Translations under genes and position numbers: made by a program
The notes under the pieces: model-generated
Database searches by the model: none
Told to the model about the DNA's origin: nothing
Seen by the model: only the letters and a program-made list of their open reading frames with translations
Source: Cymodocea nodosa
Taxonomy: Eukaryota > Streptophyta > Magnoliopsida > Alismatales > Cymodoceaceae
DNA length: 64,000 nt
Direction of reading: 5' to 3'
Assembly: GCA_036874045.1 (NCBI GenBank)
Contig: CM072336.1
Coordinates: 22,395,501 to 22,459,500 of the forward strand
Part shown: one piece after another, positions 1 through 13,060 of the stretch
How positions within the stretch are numbered: position 1 is the first letter of the stretch
Layout: every line of letters starts with the position of its first letter

Positions 1-13
1 TCATCCTCAAAGT

Positions 14-44
<31 letters not shown>

Positions 45-292
45 TTACCAATGCATATGTTACGTTTTAATATACATTTCTTAGACTTCAAGATGTTTTC
101 CATACGAATATTTTCTATATATTTATTAAAAATATTATTTTCAAGAAATTATTTGAACATATAAAATCATTTACTATTTTAAAATATTATCACAAACAAA
201 AAAAACTCACTAAATGGTAATTATGGGCATTTTTATGTACCTAAAAAGATGTTTGTACACCTAGAAAATGATGAAAAATATTGAAATTTTTT
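1..292. other. AT-rich non-coding DNA with a short TA microsatellite
   Basis: A (TA)n run lies near positions 16-42. The rest is AT-rich sequence without a convincing reading frame or recognisable repeat family. Confidence 0.5.
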
Positions 293-880
293 GGATGTTT
301 GTACAACAAATGATTTTTCATCATTTTCTACCATTTTCTCTCGATATATAAGAAAAATTTTCTTTTAGTTTTTGACCTTCTGATATCTGAAATTGATGGA
401 AAATAAAGGAAAAGAAAATATAAATTATCATGGAATATATTAACAACATGTAATTTTGATATAAAAATTATTTATGTCTTTAATAGATGAAAATTAATAT
501 TATGAGAGATGTGTGAAATAATAAAGATGTATGAAATGTATTTTATGTTGTAACAATTATCATAAATAACTCTATCTTATATTATCTATAACAAATTTTG
601 TTATTCTATATCTTGTAATAAATATAAAAATATTTAATTTATTAATTTCAACATTTTTATTTTATGAATAAACATATATATTTTATATTCTATGATTTTC
701 TGTCATTTCCTATTTTGTGTATAAACACATGTATTTCAAATTCTATCATTTTCTGTGTCTTTACGTAAACACATTGATTTTTTACTAACTTTCCATTACT
801 TTCTATTATTTTCTTTTTTATCATTTTTTATGATATTTTGTCATTTTTTTGCATCATTTTTTAGTGCACAAACACTCCTT
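293..880. mobile_element. Possible MITE-like element with Harbinger-type ends
   Basis: The left edge reads GGATGTTTGTACAAC (about 293-307) and the right edge reads GTGCACAAACACTCC (866-880) followed by TTA, which is the reverse complement in general form and resembles PIF/Harbinger terminal repeats with a TTA/TAA target site. The interior is made of repeated TCATTTTCTA-like stretches without coding potential. A second palindromic flank continues to about 1070. The ends match imperfectly, so the call is tentative. Confidence 0.3.
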
Positions 881-1240
881 AAAAAGTAATGAAAAGTAAT
901 AGAAAAAAAGTGATGAAAATTTCAAAAAACGATAGAAAGAAAAGTGGTAGAAAGTAACAGAAATTCGCTAAAAAATTGTGATATTTTTGCATTGATCGAA
1001 AAGTGACAGAAAGTGAAAAAGTAACAAAATGTAATAAAATATGAATGAATAACATAAAAATATTTGTACACATTTAAAGTTTATAGAAAAATTAATAATG
1101 TTTACATTCTTGATAATAATACATCATACATTAGGTTCTTTCCATATAGATAATATCATCTCATTATGCATGTTATCAACTATTTGTTTCTTTTATTAAG
1201 TTAATGTAGTTGTAGTTACTCTTTCAACTTTTCAATTTGT
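881..1240. other. AT-rich non-coding stretch
   Basis: From 881 to about 1070 the sequence is rich in AAAGTAATAGAAA-like motifs, complementary in character to the TTTCTATTACTTT-like stretch at 780-860, so the two could fold on each other. The rest shows nothing I can assign. Confidence 0.35.
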
Positions 1241-1249
1241 ACCTTCATA

Positions 1250-2330
1250 AGTTTATGCACCATCAAGATCTTCAAATTCTTCAAATTCATCTTGAAAATC
1301 TTCAAGTAAATCTTCTCTATCTACTTCACAAATAAAATTATGCAATAGAAAACATGCATGCACAATTTTCACTTGAGTTTTAAATGAAAATAACATATAA
1401 CTACGTAGAATTGCAAAATGATGCTTTACAATACCAAATGTACACTTGATCATTATCTTTAATTGTGAATGTCTATAATTGAAATTATTTATGATATTTA
1501 TAAGAAGTTAAAACATATCATAATTTGATAAATGATATCTAACACCTCTAAATGGATATATAAATTCTAGTCTATTTGGAAAATCAACATTTATTAAGTA
1601 GAATTTACCTACATTAAAACACATATTAGTCTAAAGATAATTTTAATTATATTTGAATTAATATAAAATACTTACCGGCTGGAACTTAAAGTTCATTAGG
1701 TTAAGAGACTGCATCTTGAAGTACTCTAGCATTAACTGCAAACCCTTCTTATCCAGCAAAAATATAAACAAACTCGATATCAAAATTATAAGCTATCAAT
1801 ACATTTTGTGACAATTCAACATTTCTGCTCCTAAAGGGTGTTGTTTATTCACCATAAATGATTACTTTTATGTATACCATCTATTACACTAATATAATTC
1901 TATTAACAAATACAAGAGAAACATTATATAAAATAATATCAATGTTGTAAGAAACAAAAACAAATGGTAAGACTAGTTTACCTTAAAGTATGAAAAGACA
2001 TTTGCATCATTATAAATTTTGTTTATGTGTTGATGATGAATGTTTAACTAGAAGTTTTCCTCTTAAATCAACTATAACATTTAACATCTCATTGAATATA
2101 TGATTGACAGTGTAACTTGAATAATGAAATATTTCTCTTGTTATTTCATATCTTTGATTTTGATCAATTATTACCAAAATATAACTAATTTCTCCTCTAT
2201 AGTAATGTTATTACTATCATGTACTAGTCTTTTCTTTTTCAATAGATCACAAAATTGTAGAAATATAAACTGACTCATATGATATATTTTCTTACAATTA
2301 TATACCTGATTTGGTAAATTTGGATCTAAC
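1250..2330 (-). mobile_element. Decayed PIF/Harbinger DNA transposon, transposase region
   Basis: Read on the minus strand, pieces of a HARBI1-like DDE nuclease occur in the correct order. About 2230-2020 resembles the N-terminal helix-turn-helix region (REIFHYSSYTVNHIFNEML); 1870-1690 resembles the first catalytic block, with the ELSQNVLIAYNFDIEFVY and FAVNARVLQDA segments; 1630-1520 gives FPNRLEFIYPFRGVRYHL; 1453-1253 is the open C-terminal piece with FGIVKHHFAILR, SFKTQVKIVHAC and LLHNFI. Frames shift and stops interrupt between pieces, so the element is dead. Plain DNA transposons of this family move by cut and paste at TTA/TAA sites. Family assignment rests on the remembered HARBI1 consensus and is fairly secure; outer boundaries are not resolved. 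Confidence 0.75.
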
Positions 2331-3795
2331 AATCTTCTAACATAATTTTACCTTTCTTTACTGTAAATGCAATCAATAATCTTTGAACTAATACTAGAAT
2401 GACACGTAACTGTATTAAAATAATTTCATATTGATATCATTATCTTTTACTTTTTACTTACTCTTTCATCCTATTATTCTAATAGCATTCTCAACCTATG
2501 GGTCTCTTCCTTTAAATTCATTTTCAAAGAATATCACCTATAAAAAAGCATTTTTGTAGCCACTGAATCCTTGTTTTTTGTCTTTTAATCTATTTCCTCT
2601 TCAAGAAAAATTCTATTGCGATCACGCTTTAGTTCAATAAGTTTAAGCAGATTCATTAGAGGTCAAAGCTGTATTTCCAAGATCTAACTGTTGAATAAGA
2701 AATTCATTCTCTTCCATGGCTTTGTGACGACAGACATTATTATTAGCAATCCGAAGCTTAATTTCTGCTTTTAATTTTTATTTTATTTTATGAGCAAAGT
2801 TAACAATAATGTGGTTTCTCATTTCTCTCGTTACTAATTGATTTTGAGATGATCCTTTTTAAACACTTATATTATTAACGTGTAAGTTGCTGGTGACTTC
2901 ATTTTTTCCTTAAACCTCGGCTCAAAATGTTATTAATCTTAAACACATCTTTTTCCTCTTCCAGCCTATCTCTAAACTTAAAATAAATTCTAATCATTAG
3001 TTGGAATTCATTTAAAGAACGGTAGTCTAGAACCTTTTCGCAACATTTTTGGTTGTAAAAAAGAGAGCTACTTTTAATCATCGGATTAAATTCATCAATA
3101 AAATTACTAATAAACTTTAAAGATTGGCATAATAATTTTCTTTTCTAGAGTTGGATCTTCACCGTAGCATTAGAGTGGAAAAGAGAATAAATTAATTAAG
3201 AAAGCAATTATTTTTAGGGTGTTACCTGTGAGGGTAGATTAAAATACTCCTTTATGAAATGGAGTCACGTATGTAGACCAAAAATATGTAAACAGGTCTT
3301 TCAGATCTATTTGGTTCTCTTTCGTTGTTACATATTTTTTTTTATTTTAAAATATTGAAGATCAATAGAAAGAACATTATTTTTAGTTGCTATGTTAAAA
3401 ATATTAGTTTAATATTCTTAAATATTTTACATCTTACAGAGAATTTTGTCGATATTAGTTTACTAGAAGTAGAATTTAGTAAAAAATGATGCTTCTGATC
3501 TCCCAAACCCATAGGAATTACGTAGATAATGCTGAAAAAGATAAAAATAATTAATTTTGTCTAATTTTAGGTTTTGTACAGAACGCTTCCTTTTCTCCCG
3601 AGGGTATTATTTATTTGGACTATTTTTGCTTTTCTAAATCGTGATTTTTATACGTGGGGTGTTGTATTTACCTTGTAACGAAAAACAATTGACAATAAAT
3701 ATTATAAAAATTAACAATGGTGGTGGTCATCAGCATATTCTTCCCCCGTAACCGAAACACCTCCCTCCCCATGGTCGCCACCGCCACCAACGGCC
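2331..3795. other. Intergenic region upstream of CBL10
   Basis: The stretch is AT-rich to about 3560. The minus-strand frame 3081-2899 could be the associated second protein of the neighbouring Harbinger remnant, but I could not confirm this. From about 3580 base composition becomes mixed, and 3717-3795 is GC-rich and probably the 5' leader of CBL10. An ATG at 3717 and one at 3771 lie upstream in a frame different from the chosen start and could act as upstream ORFs if transcribed. Confidence 0.4.
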
Positions 3796-6700
3796 ATGGA
3801 CCACCACCACCACCACTCCGCCTCCCATGCCACCGTAAGCCCCACGCTTCCAATCCTTCGTCCCTGCCACCCTTCACCTGCTCTGTTGTTCCTGATCGAC
3901 CTCTGTTGGCGTTGTTGTTTTCTGTCCATTGCAGAAGTCCACGTCCGGATCTCTGTCCGTGGAGGAGGTGTTGTGTGCCGCATTCATACCCATCGTAGCT
4001 TTTGTCGAGGTCATCATCTTCGCCTTCTCCGAGTGCTTCGCTCTCCACCCTTCCCCCTCCTCCCGTAACGCCGCGTCGAGGTCCTTCCTCTGCTTCAGCC
4101 GGAAGCCCAGGAGCAAGGGGGGGTTCGACATCCACTGCCTTGCTGCCCTCGCCAAGGGAACCAATTGTGGGTTCGCGTAAAAATCAGGCCTTTTTGGGAA
4201 TTTTTTTTTCATCCTTTTTTCCTTCATTGGTTTCTCCTGAAATTGCTGTTTTTTTTGGGTCTTCATCCGGTGTTTCGACCTTCTTTTATAGTTTCTGTTA
4301 ATGAGATTGAGGCGTTGCATGAGCTATACAACAAGCTGAGCAGCTCCATTATCGACGACGGTGTCATCCATAAGGTAATTCAATCGAAACTTTGGCGTTG
4401 TTCACAATGTGGATCTGTTCGAATCTGCCAAACGGTATTTTGTCCTCTATAATCTTTCTGGACTACAGACCCTGGAAAATGGGAACAACTTTCAAAGGAT
4501 AAAATGTTTGTGAGGCTCAGTTTGTTTGTTGTACTGCAGGAAGAACTTCAGCTTGCTTTGTTGAAGACAAATTCGAGGAGGGGGAACCTCTTTCTAGACA
4601 GAGTAACTGCTACCTTTGTGTGTTTCTCTAATTCTATTTTCTAGTTCTCATTTTACTTGTCTCTGGTTATACATCCACGATCATGAAAACAATCTTGTGA
4701 AACTAACCACCTCACACTACTTCCTTCAAAATAAATGCTTGCATTGTTGTGCTACCCTTTATTTCTGACAGTAAAATAATCGACAATGTTCTGTTAGATT
4801 AGATGACCACATTATTTTAATAGAATTAGAATAATTATGATAATTTAATTTGTATTTTGTCCATGCCTCCTAAATATTTCGAAACAAATTCATTCAAGAT
4901 AGAATGAGAGTTGCTCTGTTTGAGGATAAAATGAAAGAAAGTCATCTTAGATAATATGCTCATGTCCAAGAAGGCCTACAAGTGCAATTATAAACAAGGA
5001 ACATTTAATATATCAAAGTGAAACTAAAGGGGCTACAGAAAGACCAAAATTACATCCAAAACATACTAAAAAAAATGGAAACAAAAGAAAACTTTCCACA
5101 CAAAATTTTTGTTTAGAAAATGAAATGGAAAAAATTTCACCTATGGTGGTTCATCTCTTCATACTTGGTCTTAAGTCCAGAGAAGAGGAGGGTTAGTGTT
5201 AGGTAGACAACTAGTTTTAAAAACTTGTTAGCTTGTTATGAAGATGAATCTTATAGATAATGTATTGGAATGTAACCCTCTTAGTGATGCATTGTGTTGG
5301 ACCTTGAGTACAATGAAAAGAAAACAAGAGGGAAGCGTTACATAGCTTGAATGTAACCTTTTTAAGCAAAAGGCACTCCACTGGTGCCTCAATTCAGATG
5401 AAAATAAGCAAGGGCTTTCACATCTTAATGGATTGGTGTGGGTAAAAAAGTTAGTTCAAAATACCAAAATTAAGCTAGCAACTTGGAATATAGGAACCTT
5501 GACTGATAAAATACGAAATTAGTGAATATAATGATAAGAAGGGAAATTAATATATTATGCTTATAAGAAACTAAATGGGTAGGAGAAAAATATAAGTTAA
5601 TTGAGGATAGTAGTTTTAAATTGTGGTATATAGGAAAATAAAAGCATAGAAATGGAGTTAGAATACAAGTTGATAAAATTTTAAGAGAAGTAATAATAGA
5701 AGATAGAATTATAATGATGAAACTTGTGATAGGAAATGAAATAGTTAATATAATTAGTGCATATGGTCCATAAATAGGTTTAGGAGAAGTTATTAAACCA
5801 AAATTTTGGAAAGATTTGGATAGTTTAGTTTATAGCCTAACTGCTAGTGAAAATTTATTTATTAGAGGGGATCTAATGGTCATGTAGGAGAGCAAAATAT
5901 GAGATATGAAAGAAATCATAATTTGGTAATAGATGTGAAGAGGGAAATTCAATTTTGGACTTTAGGATAGCTTACAACCATTTAGTAGTGACACTTATTT
6001 TAGGAAAAGAGAGGAGCATTTAGTTATATTTCGAAGTGATTCGAAAGCTAGTTAAATAGATTTTACTTATTAGAAAATTAGATTAAAGAATGTGTAAAGA
6101 TTGTAAAGTTATTACAGGAGAACTTAACTACACAGCATAGACTGTTAGTATTAGATGCTACTATTAAAATTAAGAAGAGAAAGACTAAAGTACTTAAGAA
6201 TCCAAAAATTAGTTGGTAGAATCTAAAAGATGAAAAGAAAATGATATTTAGAGAAGTTATCGAAGAAGGTGTGGAGAGTAGAACAGAATTGTATACTTCT
6301 CTAATTAGGGTTGACCACCCAAATAAGTACAGGGCTTAAATGGATCCTCAGATCCATATAAGGTAGGATCCATATAAGAATCCATTGAGAATACATTAAC
6401 ACTTTCCCTCAAGTTGTAAAAGAAAGAATTTGGGAATCAGATGGAGGGGTAAATAAACTTTGAAATGAAATGACTACTTGTATTAAAAAGATTGCTAGGG
6501 AAATTTTAAGAGAGTCTTAAGGACAGCTTTGTTAGGTAAAAAAATGTTAGTGGCGGAATGAAGATGTCCAAAAGATAATAAAAGAAAGAAAGAATGCTAG
6601 AAAACCTATCATAAATGTAGAAATTAGGAAAATTTTGAAAGGTATAAGCCAACAAAAAGGAATGTTAAGAAAATTATTAATGAAGTTAAAAATCAGTCTT

Positions 6701-9700
6701 ATAAAGAATTATACAATAGTTTAAATACAAAACAAAGAGAAAATAGAATATATAAATTGGTTAAGTTTAGAGGAAGAGAATCTGGAGATTTAAGTCAATT
6801 GTATTAAAAATGACATTGGTAGAGTTTTGGTAAAGAAAAATGAAATAAAAGATAGTGTAGGTATTTTAGTAAACTTTTTTATGAATCTACCATAGAAAAC
6901 TCTTACATGAAAAATTTAGGTAGAAAAAAAAAAAAACTATAGTTATTTTAGAATAATTAGTAGTTTGGAAGTAGACAAAGCCATTAAGAAAATGAAATTT
7001 GAGAAAACTATTGAATTAAATGGTATTCTTATTGAAGTGTAGAAGTGTATGATTGAAATAGGAATTAAGTGGTTAACTAAAATTTTTAATATAGTTTTAA
7101 AGACAAAGAAGACACCAGATGATTGGAGAAAAATTCTTTAATACCTATTTTCAAGAATGAAAAAGACATATAGAATTGTAATAGTTATCATGATATTAAA
7201 TTAATGAAGCACACTATGAAATTATGGAAAAAGGTAATTAGGAAAAGACTAAGACATGAAATTAAAATTATAGAAGGTTAATTTGGGTTTATGTTAAGTA
7301 GGTCAACAATGGAAGCTATCTATTTACTTAGACAATTAATAGAAATTTTAGAGTTAGAAAAATGATCTTCATATGGTTTTCATTGATTTAGAAGATTACC
7401 TAGAAATCTATTCTGGTGGGTTTTAAAAATGAAAGGAATACTAATAGGATATATTGATATTATAAAAGACATGTATGAAAGTGTAGATAGTCATGTTAAA
7501 ACTATAAGAGGAGAAACTAAATAATTTCTTATAAACAGATTTACATGAAGGGTTCTTCTTAAGTAATTATCTGTTTGTCATGGTTATGAATGAAATAGAC
7601 AAGGAAATTCAATGAGAAATATCCTAGTGTTTTGATGATAACATAATTTTAGTTGATGAAGTTAAGTCAAGAATTAGTTTTAAATTAGAAATATGAAAAG
7701 ATATTTTAGAGTCCAAAAGATTTAGATTGAGTAGGTCAAAATTTGAATATATGAAATGTAGATTTAATGAAAATAAGAATAATGATGAAGGTATATACTT
7801 AAATGATTATGAGATTCATGAAAGTAATGTTTTTAAATATTTAGAATCTATGATAAGTGGCAATGGTAAAATTATAGAAGATATTATTTATAGGATTAAA
7901 GTAGGGTGGATGAAGTGAAGAGATGCTTTTGGAGTGTTGTATAATAGGAGGATATCCTTAGAATTAAAAGAAAAATTCTATAAAATTGTCATTCATTTAG
8001 CTATACTTTTTGACTCAGAATGCTAAATTATAAGGCATAAATATATGCAAAAAGTTAGTGTTGCTGAGATATAAATGTTTAGGTTAGATTTTATTAGTAA
8101 TGAAGTAGGAGTTGCACCTATTGAAGATAACATAAGAGAAAATCTGCTTAGATAGCTTGGTCATATCCTTAGGAGACTAAAAAACTGATTAGTTAGAGAG
8201 GAAAATTAATAAATGCAAAAAAAATTAAAGGAAGTAGAGGTAGACTTAATACTACTTGTCAAGGGTTGTAAGAAAAAAATTAAAGTTATGTAATTTAACA
8301 GAAAATTTGACAATAAATAGAAATACTTGAAAACAAATGACTCATATGGCCAACTTCACATGGTGGGATTATTAGTTATTGTAGAAGATTACATAGAAAA
8401 TACTTTTCATGGGTAGAGTAAACTTAGAGAGAGGATTATCTTGCTGACCTCATATTATGTATTTTTTTCTAAATATTTGCAAATATCCCTTATATTCTAG
8501 CTAATCACATTAACTTGATCAATATTCTTATTTATAAATTTTTTGATTGTCATATCTAATTAAATTTGGCAAGTGATGTGAAATATTTGTTTGGCTTGAT
8601 TTTCACTATTTGACAATTTATTGCTGACATGCTAATCTACAGACTTGTAAGTGATTTTATCAGCCTTTCATATTCGTTCTCCCCAGTGGAAAAGGAATCC
8701 CTATTGACTTTTTCTTCTACGTGTTATATGTTTGTACACCTTCATTATTGATATTAGGATTATTTGAAGTAACCTTTAAATGGTACTATTTCCAAAACAA
8801 TGTGACAGAGTTTTCTTTTTCATCTGTCTAACATTGTTTTAGGTATTTGATGTTTTTGATGAGAAGAGAAATGGAATAATTGAATTTGAAGAATTTATTC
8901 ATGTACTCAGTGTGTTCCACCCACAAGCTCCTGTGGAAGACAAGATTGTTTGTAAGTGTTAGGTTCTTTTTGGATATCCTGATAATAACGGAACCAATAT
9001 CATTATCATATCCACGGTATATGGTTGATTACTTTGTTTAGTTTTTTTGCAGTCTCATTTAGGATGTATGATTTGCAGCAGACTGGATATATTGAGCGTG
9101 AAGAAGTATGTGTCTCATGCTTGTAATTTCCTAGTATTGCAGTGGATTACATTTTTGTAGAAGCAGTGACCATCAATTACTTCCAAAAAAGAAAGAACAT
9201 CAATATGTAATTTACCAGATAAATTTTTAGATTCTTGATTCATTCATCAATATACAATCTCCAATTAAATCTTCTATGTTAAATATGTTTCTTATCACAG
9301 AATCAAGAATTTGGTATTTTTGGGTCTGTGCTTTCGATTTGAATAAAGGAGACAACTTTTAGTTTTTTGTTTTAGTTCTTCCCTAGATATCATCCCCAGC
9401 TTGACATGTATGAGCGCTCCATTATCTAATTTTCATGTAAAACAATATTTTGTCTGAAACATAAGAAGAATTTGCTGGTCTTCCTAGGTCAAACAAATGG
9501 TACTTGCCATTCTGACTGAGTCAGGATGGAAATTGTCTGACGATTGTCTTGAAGACCTAATTAACAAGGTAAATGCTGTTTCTAATCATACCCGTCTTTT
9601 TGTAGTTTCCTGGAATGTGTTCTAATTTCCTTTTCTAATTTTATAGACGTTTGCAGAAGTTGATGTTGATAATGACGGTAAGATTAATGAGGAGGAATGG

Positions 9701-10517
9701 AGGAATTTTGTTTTTCAGCATCCTTATCTTTTGAGGAATATGACTCTTCCTTATCTAAAGTAGGTATTCAACTTCTATATATGTTTTGTATTGTGCTGCT
9801 GGTAATATGATAATTTTGTTACTCATATGTATTGCGCTGTTCCTTTAGAAAGTTGGAATGAATCAGACAGTCTAACTGGACACCCTATACTTGGTTTGTC
9901 ACTTATTGGGTTTGGACTGAATGGTGTAGAGTACCTGACCTTCAAAAAAAAGAGAGTTGGTTCTTGGTGTGAGTGCTACCAAACATTTTCCATGCACTGA
10001 TGAGACCTGTTGAACGTAAATATAGCTTACATGAAAAGGCGTATTCTTACTGAATATACCAGAAAAAGGCAATATAGCATAGGGTAAAATGCTGTCATCG
10101 TGATAGAATGCGTAATAGAATTCGGGAGTCTGAAACATCTAATTTGTTATGAATCTGCTTCAGAGAGTTGTTGTCTTTACGGTAACACTAAAATAACTCA
10201 ACTAGATGATTATGCTTAGATGGTGTGAGATATGAGATCATAAATGATGAGCCACAAGTTCATAATCTCCCCTTTTAAAAAAAAGTTCACCATCAAGCAA
10301 TTCACGTGTGCTTATTATGATCATGAACTCCTGATGAGACCTGCCTGGTCTCCATATATTTTTCTGCAACTGAGATAAAATCATTCCTTCTGTATTTAAG
10401 ACTCAAAAGTCAAAACTGCACGCATGAGAAACTAACTTGGTCTTGCTTGTGTGTGAATTCAGGGAGATCACAACAGCTTTTCCAAGTTTTGTTTTCAACA
10501 CGGAGATGGAAGATTGA
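3796..10517 (+). CDS. CBL10: Calcineurin B-like calcium sensor, CBL10 type (nine exons)
   Basis: Exons read: 3796-3834, 3935-4166, 4292-4374, 4540-4602, 8843-8951, 9053-9105, 9488-9568, 9647-9759, 10463-10517; total 828 nt, 275 residues, all phases agree. The protein has a short His-rich start, a hydrophobic helix at about residues 25-48 ([15 protein letters not shown] onward) that is characteristic of CBL10 rather than the myristoylated CBLs, then four EF-hands: the atypical 14-residue first loop ([14 protein letters not shown]), [27 protein letters not shown] and [12 protein letters not shown]. The C-terminus [13 protein letters not shown] carries the FPSF motif that CIPK kinases phosphorylate in this family. 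CBL10 partners CIPK24/SOS2 and related kinases in shoot salt tolerance at plasma or vacuolar membranes (family knowledge). The exon 2 donor (T/GTGGGT) is weak but is the one that restores the conserved [13 protein letters not shown] junction. The start ATG in exon 1 is chosen because the 100-bp intron keeps frame; exon 1 is poorly conserved and less certain. Length is close to the usual roughly 250-260 residues plus a longer N-terminus. Confidence 0.92.
5390..8460 (+). mobile_element. Dead RTE-clade LINE inside CBL10 intron 4
   Basis: In the same orientation as CBL10, translated pieces follow the plant RTE order. An APE endonuclease start [13 protein letters not shown] lies at about 5473. Further endonuclease pieces include [32 protein letters not shown] (5720-5770) and [11 protein letters not shown]. 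Reverse transcriptase remains include MVFIDLE (about 7375), VMNEIDKEI (about 7580) and an FDDN site in place of the FADD catalytic box (about 7635). The C-terminal [16 protein letters not shown] and [11 protein letters not shown] pieces are open at 7727-7918. Many stops and frameshifts show it is long dead. It makes up most of the 4,240-bp intron. A target-site duplication was not found and both ends are approximate; the 3' end lies near the ACCTCATATTATGTA stretch at about 8450. Confidence 0.85.
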
Positions 10518-12120
10518 GATCGATGATAAGCTCACAGAATTCGTTGAAATTGCCATGCCAGGCTGAGCTACGCCAACCTCAGATGCAGAGGACACTAACT
10601 TTAGCTTTGCCTTAGCTTTTGGGGTTAAGTTTCATTCCATCCATCTTTGCTTCCCTCCATGCACAGAAATAATCTTCCCATTTGAAGAGAATCCTTCTGT
10701 TATACGAGTTTGTGGCTTTGACAACAGAATCATTTGCTTCTTTGTTATTGGCATTCCCACTACAAGGCTTCTTCTTTGAATCATTTGTCGAAGCATTTTG
10801 GCTAAGAAAACTTCCTTGTGTCTCTTTCTTCCTAGGAAAGAGCTGGAGGATTCTGAATCCAATGTGCCTTCTGTCGAGAAACAGAAAAAATACATACTTG
10901 TATAGTTTTGCCCACGTGTTTGGGTTTTTTTTTCCAACGATTGAATTGGGTTTGTTGCACACACCTATATGAAGGTATTAGTCGTTCTTCTGTTGTTGGA
11001 TCGCAGCCTTTTAATTTTCCTAAGAGCATTGGACTTAATCTCTATCTTCTCGGTCTGTGGGTGATGCATGTCGCAAATCCTTGATTTTCTACGAGTAGTT
11101 ATTTCTCTTCAGGGGAAAGGAACAAACCATGGTTCTCAATCAAGTAGTCACTGGATCCAAGACGGTATGCTGATTATTATTGCTCAAGGAATGATAATAA
11201 TAAACAAAAAATGTTGGAAAGCAACAAGACGGGTGAAAGGGAAGAAGGTAAGAAGGAAGGGACAGAATTGAAATGGAGAAGGAAGAGGCATCCGAGGTCT
11301 TGCCACCAAAGACCATTTTCCAACTCATCCACCACAAACAACCCACAGGCCGTATTCCTCAAGCTCCAATCTTTTGTTCCAGAGATCAAATTTTTACTAC
11401 CAATTCTGAAGCTTCCTTTCGACCCCAAAATCTGATCTGTGGGCCTCATCTCTGCAGCCCACGGAAAGAAAAGCCAGGTTGCCATCACAATGTTCGTTGT
11501 CTTCTTCTCCGCCTCCGTCGTCATCTCCTTGGCTTCGTCTTCTTCGTCACCGGGCGGCTACCACAGCGCTGTCACGTCACATCACCCCCATGCTGCTTGC
11601 CATCAATTTCACCATGGCCTATGGGAGGTTGGTTGAGTTGGGCTATACTCTGCTTTCAATTTGCTATGCTCTACTAAAACGGTGGTCTTCTCTTGGTTGT
11701 TGGAGTTGGTGTTTTCGTTCCATATTAAACACAAGCACCGCGTCTAGGAGTTTCTCTGTGACCACTGGAAAAGAACCACTGAACAAACGAGAACTGCAAA
11801 ATGCCTTCTCCATTTTTTCTTGTTTTTTGTTATGAGAGGTTCTTGTATGTACCATGTCAAATGAAGACTACAGACCTACAGTATTTGTGCACGTTAGCCT
11901 TTTTCTGGATTCTTTTTTATAAGGTGCCATAAGTTTTACTGTTTTTGTCCTTCCAAAGTAAAGGCTCCCATCAATCCAGTAAAATTCTTTAATATTATTA
12001 CACAAAAATGAATATTTGTCATTCTTAAATATTAAGAATTCACCAACCTTATCACTGATTCACATTTAATTGCATGGGTTGTCATAATATGTCAAATCTC
12101 AAGATAAAATAATTGAAACT
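10518..12120. other. CBL10 3' region and unassigned mixed-composition DNA
   Basis: Immediately after the CBL10 stop lies likely 3' UTR. Between 11060 and 11850 base composition is gene-like and several overlapping frames are open (11273-11677, 11439-11636, 11479-11835 on plus; 11524-11177 on minus), but none matches a family I recognise. A small gene could begin at the ATG at 11129 (MVLNQVVTGSKT) followed by a GGTATG donor-like site, but no continuing exon is compelling. On the minus strand 10962-10612 is also open, without known motifs. I do not call a gene here. Confidence 0.3.
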
Positions 12121-12129
12121 CTTTTCCTT

Positions 12130-13060
12130 TAAATTCATTAACTTCTTTACTTTCCTTTAATTTATCTTGAAGATTTTTTAAGTAAATCATTTTTATTTAT
12201 TCTACAAATGAAATTATGAAGTAAAAAAATAAGCTAACACAATTTTTATTTGAGTTTTAAAAGAAAGTGACACGTAACCTTATAATATTATAAATTGATG
12301 TTTCACAATTTTAAATGATCATTTGATGACTATTTTCAATTATGAATGTTTGTAATTGAAATTTTTTATTATATTGATAGGAAGTCAATTAACATTGTAG
12401 TCATTAACATGTTATCAAACTCCTCGAAATGGATAAATATGTTCTAATTGATTTGAAAAATCAACGTCAACAAGTAAAACTTTTTTATATGTAATAGATA
12501 TAAAATACTATTGAAGATATATTTCATCAAATAATTAGTAAAAAATATTAATATATCAGAACATACCTAGTGAAACAGCAAATGGATTACATCGTATCAT
12601 GACATTTTGAAGAATTTGTGCATCAATAATTGATTTTTCTTACTTACTAAAGACATAAATAACCTTCATGTCAAAATTACAAGTTGTTAAACACATTTTA
12701 TGATAATTCACCTTTTCTATTTCTAAACTTTACACTTTTTTCTTCATAAATGCTTGCTTTTACATGTGTGTTGTTGTTAGCACCAATCCAAGATGGAGTA
12801 CTTTCATGAGACTTTGTTAGAAGTATACGGTTCAATTTCCAAATTACATTTAATATTTCATTGAAGTAGGTATTAATAGTCTAAGCAAATTGAAGAAAAT
12901 ATTCCCTTGTTACTCTATATCATTGATTATGTCCATCTATAACTAAGAATATGACAAGTTTCTCTTCTATAGACATGTCTTGACTATCTTCTATTATACT
13001 TTTATTTTTTAATAATGTAACAAATTAAATGAATATATTTTGACTCATTCGATATATTTC
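12130..13060 (-). mobile_element. Second, more decayed PIF/Harbinger transposase remnant
   Basis: The minus strand again gives transposase pieces in order: an N-terminal region with the family's helix-turn-helix spacing at about 12980-12840, DVDFSNQLEHIYPFRG at 12480-12420, and SLSFKTQIKIVLAY at 12280-12230 ahead of the HNFI-equivalent position. These align with the first Harbinger remnant at 1250-2330 but differ heavily, so the two are separate insertions of one family. Frames are badly broken and the element is inactive. Confidence 0.65.

Noticed and set aside
3668-4320. Minus-strand frames opposite CBL10 exons 1-3
   Set aside because: They are antisense shadows of the GC-rich CBL10 start, with no independent motif.
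10612-10964. Minus-strand open frames just after CBL10 as a convergent gene
   Set aside because: Two overlapping frames are open with no recognisable domain, start context or splice partners.
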